A stretch of DNA of 64,000 nucleotides from Daejeonella sp. GTDB lineage: Bacteria; Bacteroidota; Bacteroidia; Sphingobacteriales; Sphingobacteriaceae. The stretch's first letter is position 1, and each line of letters begins with the position of its first letter. Where the stretch lies: positions 62,001-126,000 of the forward strand of contig NZ_JAUXXZ010000076.1 of NCBI RefSeq assembly GCF_030684675.1, written 5' to 3'. Positions 35,698 through 44,227 of this stretch are shown one piece after another. Made by a program: the position numbers and the translations under genes. The notes beneath the pieces are model-generated. The model had not been told where the DNA came from. It was given only the letters and a program-made list of their open reading frames with translations, and made no database searches.

Positions 35698-36369
35698 ATG
35701 CTGCTTTTAGCCTTCTTTTTTATCACTTACACTTCTATAGCTGATCCAGGGAAAGGATGGATCAGTCTCTTTGATGGGAAGAGTCTGTATGGCTGGCACC
35801 ACTTTAACAATACCAAAGAAATTAAAAACTGGAAGATAGAAAAGGGCTCTCTGGTATGTTTGGGAGCAAAAGGCCCCAGTGGATCCGGAGATATTATCAC
35901 CGATCGCTCATTCCGGAATTTTGAGCTAAGATGGGAGTGGAAAGTTGACAAAGGCAGCAATAGTGGTGTTTTCTATCATATTGTGGAGGATCCAAAATAC
36001 AAAAGAGCAATAGAGACTTCCCCTGAATATCAGATTATTGATGATGTAAATTTCCCTGCTAAATTGGAAGATTCACAAAAGGCCGGCGCCGATTATGCAA
36101 TGTATTCAGCAGGTAAAAATAAGATACTTAAACCGGTAGGGGAATGGAATACTTCCCGAATTATCTTTAATAAGGGGCGTGTGGAGCATTGGCTCAACGG
36201 TATCAGGATTGTTAAATTTAAAGCATGGACTAAGACCTGGAATAAGCTTAGATCTGAAGGTAAATGGAAAGAATATCCCGATTATGGATTATCTCCGGAA
36301 GGTAAGATAGGACTTCAGGATCATGGAAATAAGGCATACTTTAAGAATATTGAAATAAGGGAATTATAA
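35698..36369 (+). CDS. 3-keto-glycoside-cleaving family (DUF1080/PF06439) protein
   Basis: A 223-aa exported jelly-roll protein of the family that includes 3-keto-disaccharide hydrolases/lyases. Visible are GWISLFDGKSLYGWHHF, DRSFRNFELRWEWKVDKGSN, SGVFYHI and GRVEHWLNGIRIVKF, ending GKIGLQDHGNKAYFKNIEIR. The family cleaves glycosides after C3 oxidation by Gfo/Idh/MocA enzymes, and such an enzyme is the next gene (25 bases on). The ATG at 35698 gives MLLLAFFFITYTSIA without any Lys in the n-region; an ATG at 35687 followed by nine A would supply MKKK but is one base out of frame (see findings). Confidence 0.85.
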   Translation: MLLLAFFFITYTSIADPGKGWISLFDGKSLYGWHHFNNTKEIKNWKIEKGSLVCLGAKGPSGSGDIITDRSFRNFELRWEWKVDKGSNSGVFYHIVEDPKYKRAIETSPEYQIIDDVNFPAKLEDSQKAGADYAMYSAGKNKILKPVGEWNTSRIIFNKGRVEHWLNGIRIVKFKAWTKTWNKLRSEGKWKEYPDYGLSPEGKIGLQDHGNKAYFKNIEIREL

Positions 36370-36394
36370 TAATTGAACATTAAAAAAAAGATCT

Positions 36395-37798
36395 ATGAAG
36401 AACAAACAAACTTTCTCATTTGCCAGGAATTCGTTCCTGGTACTTGGAACAGCTATTTTGCTCACAGGTAGCAGTTGTGGCAATAAACAGGTTACGAGTG
36501 ATCTGAAAGAGGAGAAAATTCGCATTATCACTCTTGACCCCGGTCATTTCCATGCAGCCTTATTGCAAAAATCGATGTATGAAGAAATTGATTCAGTCGT
36601 TCACGTCTATGCTCCTGACGGATCAGAATTAGATAATCACATGAAACTGGTGGATAGTTATAATTCAAGGGAGGAGAATCCAACATCATGGAAGCATGAA
36701 ATTTACCGTGGTCCTGATTACCTCGAAAAAATGTTCAGTGATAAGGCGGGAAATGTGGTTATTATATCTGGTAACAATAAATTAAAGACGAATTATATCA
36801 GCCGGGCAATTGATTCAGGTATGAACGTACTTGCTGATAAGCCATTGGCAATTAATCAGGATGGATTCAGGTCCCTTGAAAATGCGTTTGCAAAAGCAAA
36901 GGAGAAAAACGTTGTTCTGTACGATATCATGACAGAACGCTATAATATTTATTATGTTCTTCAGCGTGCATTAAGTCAGGATACCGTATTTTTTGGCTCC
37001 CTGGAAAATGGGACTCCTGATAATCCGGCAGTGATGCAGGAAAGTGTTCATCATTTCTATAAGAATGTTTCCGGTAAGCCCCTGGTAAGACCGGCATGGT
37101 TCTTTGATGTGGAACAGGAGGGTCGCGGATTGGTGGATATAACTACACATATGGTAGATCTTATTCAGTGGGAATGTTTTCCTGATGTAGTTCTTGATTA
37201 TAAGAAGGATATCAATATGCTTTCGGCAAAGGAATGGGCCACTCAACTCAACCTGGAACAGTTTCAGAAATCAACTAAAAAAGACCAGTTCCCTGATTAC
37301 CTTCAGAAATACATCAAAAATGGAATATTGAATGTAATGTCAAACGGTGAAATGAATTATACAATTAAAGGTGTTCATGCCCGTGTTGGGATAAAATGGA
37401 ATTATGAAGCACCTGAAGGATCGGGAGATACACATTTTTCAAAAATGAGGGGAACCAAAGCCAATATATTAATCAGACAGGGTAAGGAACAGAACTATAA
37501 GCCGGTAGTTTATCTTGAATTACTGAATTCAGGACCAAATTCTGAAAAGCAACTAATGGATGCAATAGGAAGGTTGCAAGCTTTATATCCAGGCCTTGCT
37601 GTGAAGAAAGCCGGCAAAGAATGGGAGTTAATCATACCTGAAAAGCTTAAAGTACCTCATGAAGAACATTTTGCTGAAGTTGTAAAAAATTACCTGACTT
37701 ATTTAAAAGGAACAGAACTTCCAGCCTGGGAAGTACCCAATATGCTTGCTAAATATTACACAACTACAAAGGCAGCAGAAATGGCTTCAAAAAAGTAA
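36395..37798 (+). CDS. Gfo/Idh/MocA-family oxidoreductase, lipoprotein
   Basis: A 467-aa NAD(P)-dependent oxidoreductase-type protein. The N-terminus has a lipobox (LTGSSC, Cys28), so it is anchored in the envelope. The Rossmann part shows IRIITLDPGHFHAALLQK, the conserved (E/D)KP motif as ADKPLA, and helix AFAKAKEKNVVLYDIMTERY. The C-terminal part is of the putative-oxidoreductase-C type (WDHTM-like DITTHMVDLIQWECFPDV). Partner family members oxidise sugars at C3, and the neighbour DUF1080 protein would cleave the product. A lipoprotein using NAD in the periplasm must hold its cofactor tightly; no Tat twin-Arg is seen. Confidence 0.82.
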   Translation: MKNKQTFSFARNSFLVLGTAILLTGSSCGNKQVTSDLKEEKIRIITLDPGHFHAALLQKSMYEEIDSVVHVYAPDGSELDNHMKLVDSYNSREENPTSWKHEIYRGPDYLEKMFSDKAGNVVIISGNNKLKTNYISRAIDSGMNVLADKPLAINQDGFRSLENAFAKAKEKNVVLYDIMTERYNIYYVLQRALSQDTVFFGSLENGTPDNPAVMQESVHHFYKNVSGKPLVRPAWFFDVEQEGRGLVDITTHMVDLIQWECFPDVVLDYKKDINMLSAKEWATQLNLEQFQKSTKKDQFPDYLQKYIKNGILNVMSNGEMNYTIKGVHARVGIKWNYEAPEGSGDTHFSKMRGTKANILIRQGKEQNYKPVVYLELLNSGPNSEKQLMDAIGRLQALYPGLAVKKAGKEWELIIPEKLKVPHEEHFAEVVKNYLTYLKGTELPAWEVPNMLAKYYTTTKAAEMASKK

Positions 37799-37840
37799 AT
37801 TAGGAATATTAACAGGGTTTAATTGAGCCGAAGAGCTTTA

Positions 37841-37874
37841 TTGAGATAGAATATAGGTTACAAAAATAGTTTTG
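37841..37874 (+). promoter_or_regulatory. Possible internal promoter (TTG ... TAGTTTTG)
   Basis: TAGTTTTG at 37867-37874 matches the Bacteroidota -7 element TAnnTTTG, with a TTG 23 bases upstream. It lies about 98 bases before the gene at 37972, which has no operator site in front of it. The spacing is a little long, so this is tentative. Confidence 0.3.
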
Positions 37875-37971
37875 TATTTTTCAGCACTGGCTGGAGCTAA
37901 ACTCTTTTTGCCTGACCATCACACTGGAATGATGATGGTGTTAATGAATTGTTTTATAATTAAGATTTAAA

Positions 37972-38988
37972 ATGACTGATTTAGAAGTATTAGAACAAGA
38001 ATTATTAAAGCCGACAGATGCTTTGATTAATGATATTGCAAAGATCGATGGGGACATAATTCTGTTGGGTGTAGGTGGAAAAATGGGGCCGAGTATGGCG
38101 AAATTAGCTCGCAGAGCTATAACTCAGGCGGGAATCAATAAAAAAGTTATTGGAATTTCGCGTTTCTCGGAAGCAGGTACACGTGAAGAACTTGAAGCTG
38201 ATGGTATTGAAACGATATCTGCCGACCTGTTGAATGAAAAGGACCTTGCTGCTTTACCTGATGCACCCAATATAATCTATCTTGCCGGTACCAAGTTCGG
38301 AACAACAGGAAAAGAACCTTTTACATGGGCGATGAATTCTTATCTGCCGGGTCGTGTTGCTGAAAGATATAAAAACTCACGCATTGTAGCCTTTTCAACA
38401 GGAAATGTTTACCCTTTCACACCAATTGGCTCAGGTGGTCTTTCTGAGGATCATGTTCCGGCGCCAGTAGGTGAATATGGTCAGTCATGTTTAGGCAGAG
38501 AACGTATTTTTCAGTATTTCTCTGAAAGATACCAGATTCCAACCTTGATTTACCGTTTAAACTATGCTATTGACCTGCGTTACGGAGTTTTGCTCGAGAT
38601 AGCAAAATCTGTAAATGAAGGAAGAGCGATTGATCTTACAACCGGCAGTGTGAATGTGATCTGGCAGGGTGATGCCAATGAGATTGCAATTCGTTCATTG
38701 CTGCATTGCGAAGTTCCGGCGAATATTCTGAATGTAACCGGGCCGGAGACATTATCAGTTAAATGGGTAGCAGAGCAGTTTGGACTTTTAATGGACAAAG
38801 AGCCATTGTTTGCTAATGATTCTCAACCAAATGCATTATTAAGTAACGCATCTAAAGCACACAAGCTATTTGGCTATCCAAGAGTAACAGTACGTGATAT
38901 GATTGAAATGACCGTAGCATGGCTTCAGGGTGGGGGAAAAATGATTAATAAGCCTACTCATTTCCAGGAAAGAAAAGGTCAGTTTTAA
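37972..38988 (+). CDS. NAD-dependent epimerase/dehydratase-like (extended SDR)
   Basis: A 338-aa cytoplasmic Rossmann protein. The dinucleotide motif is LLGVGGKMGPSMAK; the Ser of the active site is in AFSTGNVYPF. The Tyr block reads VGEYGQSCLGRERIFQYF, so the usual YxxxK lysine is a Cys (YGQSC) while the rest of the subfamily context is intact. The C-terminus has NVTGPETLSVKWVAEQFG, typical of sugar-nucleotide epimerases. It starts an operon with a DapA-like lyase (32-base gap) and lacks a signal peptide, so it probably handles the imported product inside the cell. Confidence 0.8.
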   Translation: MTDLEVLEQELLKPTDALINDIAKIDGDIILLGVGGKMGPSMAKLARRAITQAGINKKVIGISRFSEAGTREELEADGIETISADLLNEKDLAALPDAPNIIYLAGTKFGTTGKEPFTWAMNSYLPGRVAERYKNSRIVAFSTGNVYPFTPIGSGGLSEDHVPAPVGEYGQSCLGRERIFQYFSERYQIPTLIYRLNYAIDLRYGVLLEIAKSVNEGRAIDLTTGSVNVIWQGDANEIAIRSLLHCEVPANILNVTGPETLSVKWVAEQFGLLMDKEPLFANDSQPNALLSNASKAHKLFGYPRVTVRDMIEMTVAWLQGGGKMINKPTHFQERKGQF

Positions 38989-39020
38989 ATAGATTTTTTG
39001 AAGATAAATTGATTAAAAAT

Positions 39021-40094
39021 ATGTCAACCAAAACATTAGATCCGGTACTTAAAAGTTTATTGCAAAGCGGAACAGTTTTACCTGCAATTCCTCTGGCTTT
39101 AAACTCTTCCCGGCAGTTTGATGAGGCCCGTCAAAGAGGGCTTGCCAGATATTATGTTGCTACAGGGGCCGGTGGTCTTGCTGTTGCAGTGCATTCAACG
39201 CAGTTTGAGATCAGGGATCCGGAAATTAACTTATTTGAAACCGTTTTGAGGGTCGTCTCAGAAGAGATAGATAATTCAAATCCGGATAGACCATTTATTA
39301 AAATTGCCGGAATTTGCGGACCAACTGCTCAGGCAGTAAAGGAAGCTGAAACAGCATGTAAATATGGTTTTGATCTTGGACTGCTCAGTATGGGCGGACT
39401 TCAGACTTGGACTGAAAAAGCCATTCTACAGCGAGTACGTGATGTGGCGGCTGTTATGCCTGTTATTGGATTTTATCTTCAGCCTTCTGTTGGTGGCCGT
39501 ATTTATACGTATGATTTCTGGCAGGAGTTTGCCGAAATCAAAAATATAGAGGCAATTAAAGTAGCCGCATTTAACCGTTACCAGACCCTCGATGTAGTCA
39601 GAGCCGTGTGTGCATCCTCAAGATGCAATGAAATCGATCTATACACTGGTAATGATGATAATATTATACCTGATATTTTGACCAAATACAGTTTCGCTAT
39701 AAACGGTAAAAGGGTTGAGAAGGAGTTTGTTGGTGGCTTGCTTGGCCATTGGGCCGTATGGACAAGAGCCGCTGTTAAATTGCTTGAAGAAATAAAAGCC
39801 TGCAAAGCCAATGGCAATAAGGGTATTGCAGAATTACTGACGAAAGGAATTGAGGTGACGGATATGAATGCTGCAATCTTTGATCCCGCAAATAATTTCC
39901 ACGGATGCATTCCGGGTATTCATGAGGTTTTGCGGAGACAGGGTTTATTGGAAGGTCGCTGGTGTCTGAATCCTAAAGAAGAATTATCAGATGGTCAGAT
40001 GGAAGAGATTGATCGAGTATGTAAAGCTTACCCACATCTTATTGATGATCAGTTTGTTAAAGAACTTCTTCTGGCAGAATTTCTGTCTAAATAG
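39021..40094 (+). CDS. DapA/NAL-family aldolase-lyase
   Basis: A 357-aa class I aldolase-type TIM barrel of the dihydrodipicolinate synthase / N-acetylneuraminate lyase family. The phosphate- or carboxylate-binding loop is seen in ATGAGGLAVAVHSTQFEI, GICGPTAQAVKEAE follows, the Tyr region is GFYLQPSVGGRI, and the Schiff-base Lys is in IEAIKVAAFNRYQ. It is longer than classic members (about 295 aa) by a C-terminal extension. The ATG at 39021 is preferred over a TTG at 39009. Members cleave 2-keto-3-deoxy acids to pyruvate plus an aldehyde, a fitting last step after dehydration by the neighbouring enolase-superfamily protein. It has no export signal. Confidence 0.82.
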   Translation: MSTKTLDPVLKSLLQSGTVLPAIPLALNSSRQFDEARQRGLARYYVATGAGGLAVAVHSTQFEIRDPEINLFETVLRVVSEEIDNSNPDRPFIKIAGICGPTAQAVKEAETACKYGFDLGLLSMGGLQTWTEKAILQRVRDVAAVMPVIGFYLQPSVGGRIYTYDFWQEFAEIKNIEAIKVAAFNRYQTLDVVRAVCASSRCNEIDLYTGNDDNIIPDILTKYSFAINGKRVEKEFVGGLLGHWAVWTRAAVKLLEEIKACKANGNKGIAELLTKGIEVTDMNAAIFDPANNFHGCIPGIHEVLRRQGLLEGRWCLNPKEELSDGQMEEIDRVCKAYPHLIDDQFVKELLLAEFLSK

Positions 40095-40130
40095 CTTTTC
40101 AGGGATTAATTAATTTTTATAATTTTCAAG

Positions 40131-41504
40131 ATGGACAGAAGAAGATTTGTTAAAAGTGCCGGCGCTTTGGCTGCCTTAAGTTCTATGAATCTCTCTGACC
40201 TTCTGGCTGCTGATCCTGCTACTTTAAAGCTGATTAATATTGTCCGGACCCAGTCGGATTTTGAACGCGAAAAGCTCATTCGTCCGTTCGGATTTAAGGG
40301 CGGGTATCTGACTGAATTATGGCAGGTTGCATCCAGAATGCAATCTGAATCGGATATTTCACGAATCGGAATTGCGACCCAAAGTGTACTTTATGGTGAC
40401 GCAGATTTATTTTCGCGTCATTCAGAAACGGAGGGGAATGCGATGATGTACGATTTGGTCAACAAATCTCTTGAACATGTAAAAAACACTCCATTCAGAA
40501 CACCTCCCGAATTATTGGATAAAATTCTGCCAGGGGTTATTCGGGACGGAAAAAAAATTACCCAAAAACAGGATCTGAACATCAATTTTGTCTATAATGC
40601 CCTTGTTGGTGTGGATAATGCTGCCTGGCTTACCTATGCCGCTGAAAATAAGTTCAGCACTTTTGAGGCGATGATCCCGGAGCAATATAAAAAGGCTTTA
40701 TCGCACAGGAATAAAAAAATTGCCATCATGTACCAAATCCCATATGGCATGCCTATGGAGGATTTGAAAAATGCTGTAAAACAAGGATATTTTGTTTTTA
40801 AGATTAAGACAGGAGCGCCAGGTTCTCAATCGGAGATGATTCAGGCAGATATTGACAGATTAAGTCTGATTCATCAAACTCTTAAGGATTTTCGTACTGA
40901 ACAGACCAAAAACGGGAAATTGATCTATACAATGGATGCCAATGCCCGGTATGAGAAGAAGGAAACCCTTTTAAAATATCTTGATCATGCGCGTAAGATT
41001 GGTGCTTTTGATCAGATTCTGCTAATTGAAGAGCCTTTGAATGAAAATAATGAAGAAAGTGTCGCAGATATTGATCTCAGGATCGGTGCAGACGAAAGCG
41101 TACATGATGAACAATCTGCAATAAGGCGTCTGGATCAGGGATATAAGGTCATGGTACTGAAAGGTATTGCAAAAACACTCAGTCTGTCGATAAAGATTGC
41201 CAAACTTGCCGCAGATAGAAATGTTCCGTGCATGTGTGCTGATCTGACAGTTAATCCCATCTTAATTGATTGGAATAAAAATCTAGCAGCCCATCTTGCT
41301 CCATTTCCTGTTATTAATATGGGCATGATGGAGACAAACGGGGATATGAACTACGTAAACTGGAAAAACATGGTTAATTATCATCCTGCCGCACATGCTC
41401 CCTGGATGATTCCCCAAAATGGGGTTTTTGAACTGAGTCCTGATTTTTATGAAAGGAGCGGGGGTATATTTGATCCCTCAGATCATTATCAATCCATGTT
41501 TTAA
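40131..41504 (+). CDS. Enolase-superfamily (mandelate racemase type) enzyme with export signal
   Basis: A 457-aa protein with a Tat-like N-terminus (DRRRFVKSAGALAALS). The barrel domain has KxK as FKIKTG (Lys224, Lys226), metal ligands in YTMDANARY (Asp269), LLIEEPL (Glu300) and IGADES (Asp321), and Lys344 in VLKGIAKTL. This set is that of acid-sugar dehydratases or cycloisomerases that remove a proton alpha to a carboxylate. The best inferred job is dehydration of an aldonate or uronate to a 2-keto-3-deoxy acid, the substrate type of the DapA-like gene before it. If it is truly exported, the two would act in different compartments, which is a puzzle. Confidence 0.82.
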   Translation: MDRRRFVKSAGALAALSSMNLSDLLAADPATLKLINIVRTQSDFEREKLIRPFGFKGGYLTELWQVASRMQSESDISRIGIATQSVLYGDADLFSRHSETEGNAMMYDLVNKSLEHVKNTPFRTPPELLDKILPGVIRDGKKITQKQDLNINFVYNALVGVDNAAWLTYAAENKFSTFEAMIPEQYKKALSHRNKKIAIMYQIPYGMPMEDLKNAVKQGYFVFKIKTGAPGSQSEMIQADIDRLSLIHQTLKDFRTEQTKNGKLIYTMDANARYEKKETLLKYLDHARKIGAFDQILLIEEPLNENNEESVADIDLRIGADESVHDEQSAIRRLDQGYKVMVLKGIAKTLSLSIKIAKLAADRNVPCMCADLTVNPILIDWNKNLAAHLAPFPVINMGMMETNGDMNYVNWKNMVNYHPAAHAPWMIPQNGVFELSPDFYERSGGIFDPSDHYQSMF

Positions 41505-41531
41505 ATTTATAACTCTGTAATTTTTGCATCG

Positions 41532-42683
41532 ATGAAGCCTGTTAAAAAGATATTTTCCTTGATGCTGGCTCTTCTATCAATTGTACAACTGTATGCACAG
41601 AATAATACAGATACGGTCAGAACCATAAAAATTGATGTACTTGTTGGTCTTCAATTCGATCTGGTGAGGTTTAATGTGAGGCCGGGTGAAAAATTGAATC
41701 TGATTTTCAGTAACAGTGATGACATGAGTCATAATCTTCTCATCACAAAACCCGGAACAAGACTGGAAGTTGTAAATGAGGCCCTTAAATTAGGTCAAAA
41801 AGGTCCAGAAATGGACTATATTCCAAATTCCTTATCCGTTTTATGGTCAATCCCGGTTGTTAATCCCAATCAATTCAGAACACTAAGTTTTACAGCACCT
41901 AAGCAGGAGGGAGTTTATCCTTATGTGTGTACAATCCCGGGGCATGGCTTTATCATGTTTGGTGCAATGTATGTTAATGCAGATGGTCGAATGCCTGAAT
42001 TAAAAGATGATCCTAATATCCCTCCAAATCGAAAAGCAGAGGATAATACTATGTTAAGTAATCAGCATAGTAATCATCCCTTAAATGGAGAACCTCAGCC
42101 GGTAAAAATCAAACCTTTACATCCTTACACCCCTGTATCGCCATATATTTACCGGGTTTTTATCTATGGGGCAAGTCCTGCAGCAATTGCAGTTAGTCTC
42201 CCTGGTGATTTATCCTATTGCTGGGATGCTGGTACCTGTAAGTTACGTTTTGCATGGAGCGGTGGCTTCCTGGATAATTCTGAATTATGGAAAGGTAAGG
42301 GCGATGTATCGGCGAAAGTTGTAGGAAATGTGTTTTTTAGGGATAAAACTCAATTTCCATTCTCATTTAGTGCCGATAACAAAGTGCCAAAATTAGATTA
42401 CAAAGGATATAAACTCATTAACCGCTATCCTGAATTTCATTACACACTAAACGGAATTGATGTTTATGAACTGATTCTACCTAAAGCTGATGGCAAAGGT
42501 CTGAACAGGACCTTCAGGATCCCTAATGTTAAAAGCACTGTCTGGTTTAATACCGATCAATCTGATGGAGTTAAATATGAAGCTTTAAAAGGATCATGGG
42601 AAGGGAATAGATTGAAATTAACATCAAAAGAGGCCAGAAGATTCAGCATTATTATGAGTGTTAAGGAGGGGGGAATATTATGA
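41532..42683 (+). CDS. Cupredoxin (azurin/plastocyanin-like) protein with C-terminal beta domain
   Basis: A 383-aa secreted protein (signal to about residue 23, LYAQ). Residues about 30-148 are a type-1 copper domain: ligands His67 (DDMSHNLLI), Cys133, His138 and Met142 in CTIPGHGFIM. The C-terminal 200 residues form a second beta-rich domain (VSLPGDLSYCWDAGTCKLRF, AWSGGFLDNSELW), a companion seen on c-type cytochromes and propeller proteins in glycan loci. The stop overlaps the start of the propeller gene by 4 bases (ATGA), so the two are translated together. It is the probable electron acceptor of that propeller, as HiPIP is for 17347. Confidence 0.83.
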   Translation: MKPVKKIFSLMLALLSIVQLYAQNNTDTVRTIKIDVLVGLQFDLVRFNVRPGEKLNLIFSNSDDMSHNLLITKPGTRLEVVNEALKLGQKGPEMDYIPNSLSVLWSIPVVNPNQFRTLSFTAPKQEGVYPYVCTIPGHGFIMFGAMYVNADGRMPELKDDPNIPPNRKAEDNTMLSNQHSNHPLNGEPQPVKIKPLHPYTPVSPYIYRVFIYGASPAAIAVSLPGDLSYCWDAGTCKLRFAWSGGFLDNSELWKGKGDVSAKVVGNVFFRDKTQFPFSFSADNKVPKLDYKGYKLINRYPEFHYTLNGIDVYELILPKADGKGLNRTFRIPNVKSTVWFNTDQSDGVKYEALKGSWEGNRLKLTSKEARRFSIIMSVKEGGIL

Positions 42684-44182
42684 AATATAAAGTGATTTCC
42701 ATTTACATGACAGGAATGTTGCTTTTTACTTGCCTTGAATCCATTATTGCCCAGATAACAAATGATTCTTACAGGGTTGAAACCATCAAAATGCCTGATG
42801 GATTAACAAGTGAGACCGGTGCTGTTGAATTTTTGCCAGACGGCCGACTTGTTGCATCTTTTACCAGAGGTGAGGTAATGATCTACAATACCTTAACAAG
42901 GGAATGGAAATTATTCGCTGAAGGCCTCCATGATCCATTAGGGATTCTGGTAATCAGTAATTCTGAATTATTAATAATGCAACGTCCCGAATTGACAAGA
43001 GTAAAGGATACTGATGGTGATGGAACTGCTGATCTGTATGAAAAAGTTACGGATGATTTCGGGCTTTCGGGTAATTACCATGAATTCAATTACGGTCCGG
43101 TTAAGGATAAAGACGGTAATCTGTTCATCGCCCTGAATTCTTCTTCAGGCGGAGGAAACATCAGGTCAGAAGTTCGTGGTCAGATAAATCCCCTCGGCCG
43201 TGAGAGTGGCAGCAAAGGGCAGATGTTTTCGAATTTACCTTATCGTGGGTGGATGATGAAGTTAGGCAAGGATGGTAAATTGCAACCTTTTGCCTCTGGT
43301 TTCCGTTCTCCAAATGGAATAGGATTCGATCTTGAAGGTAATTTGTTTGCTACCGATAATCAGGGCGATTGGGTTGGTACCAGTCCCTTGCATCATGTAC
43401 AGGAAGGGAAGTTCTATGGTCACCCCGGAAGTCTGGTTTGGCAAAAGGGATGGAATAGAGGTAATCCATTTTTGTTACCAATACCGGTTTTGGATAGTAT
43501 GCGAACCAGAGGAGCCGTCTTATTTCCGCATGGTATTATTGCAAACTCACCAACCCAGCCTGTCTGCGATAACACTGCAGGTAAATTTGGCCCTTTCTCG
43601 GGACAGTTGATCATCGGTGAGATGAATAAGGAAAGGATTGTTAGGGTAATGCTTGAGCGTGTTGGTGGTGAGTTACAGGGTGCATGTATTCCCTTTCTTG
43701 AAGGAAATGGTCTGCGAAAGGGGAATAACAGATTGGTATTTGCTCCGGATGGCAGTTTATGGATTGGTCAAAATTCTCACGGATGGCTCGGTGATCAGGG
43801 TATACAGCGGATCATTTTTACTGGCAAAACGCCTGCAGATATCTATAGTATGAATCTGACTGAAAAGGGCTTTGATCTGACCTTTACAGAGCCCCTGGAG
43901 GTATCGGCGGCTACAAATTCTGAAAATTTTAAATTCAGACACTACTATTATAAGTACCAAAGTAAATATGGTTCTGATCAGTTTGATATTCAAAATGTTC
44001 CTGTTACCGATATCAAAATTTCTAATGACCGTAAGAAAGTATCACTGACTCTGGCAACCCTAAAGTCCGGTTACGTTTATGAATTAAATTTGGGAGACAT
44101 TAAAACTTCAACAGGTAATTCGCTGAATAATAAACTGATATGTTATACCCTGAATAAATTGAAATCTTCCTCTATTAATTAA
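42680..44182 (+). CDS. Sorbosone-dehydrogenase-like beta-propeller
   Basis: A 500-aa exported propeller (signal to about residue 25, SIIAQ) related to the N-terminal part of the 17347 gene. Seen are EFLPDGRLVASFTRGEVMIY, the calcium-type loop VKDTDGDGTADLYE, FNYGPVKDKDGNLFIAL, GFRSPNGIGFDLEGNLFATD and PDGSLWIGQNSHGW. The C-terminal 120 residues are a beta sandwich. The clear SD (GGAGGGGGG) and 4-base overlap tie it to the cupredoxin gene. PQQ-dependent sugar oxidation is the family suggestion; no heme motif is present, so an outside electron carrier is required. Confidence 0.8.
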   Translation: MKYKVISIYMTGMLLFTCLESIIAQITNDSYRVETIKMPDGLTSETGAVEFLPDGRLVASFTRGEVMIYNTLTREWKLFAEGLHDPLGILVISNSELLIMQRPELTRVKDTDGDGTADLYEKVTDDFGLSGNYHEFNYGPVKDKDGNLFIALNSSSGGGNIRSEVRGQINPLGRESGSKGQMFSNLPYRGWMMKLGKDGKLQPFASGFRSPNGIGFDLEGNLFATDNQGDWVGTSPLHHVQEGKFYGHPGSLVWQKGWNRGNPFLLPIPVLDSMRTRGAVLFPHGIIANSPTQPVCDNTAGKFGPFSGQLIIGEMNKERIVRVMLERVGGELQGACIPFLEGNGLRKGNNRLVFAPDGSLWIGQNSHGWLGDQGIQRIIFTGKTPADIYSMNLTEKGFDLTFTEPLEVSAATNSENFKFRHYYYKYQSKYGSDQFDIQNVPVTDIKISNDRKKVSLTLATLKSGYVYELNLGDIKTSTGNSLNNKLICYTLNKLKSSSIN

Positions 44183-44227
44183 GAAATAGGCTGTAAATGT
44201 GCCTGAGAATACTAATTGAATTTTAAG

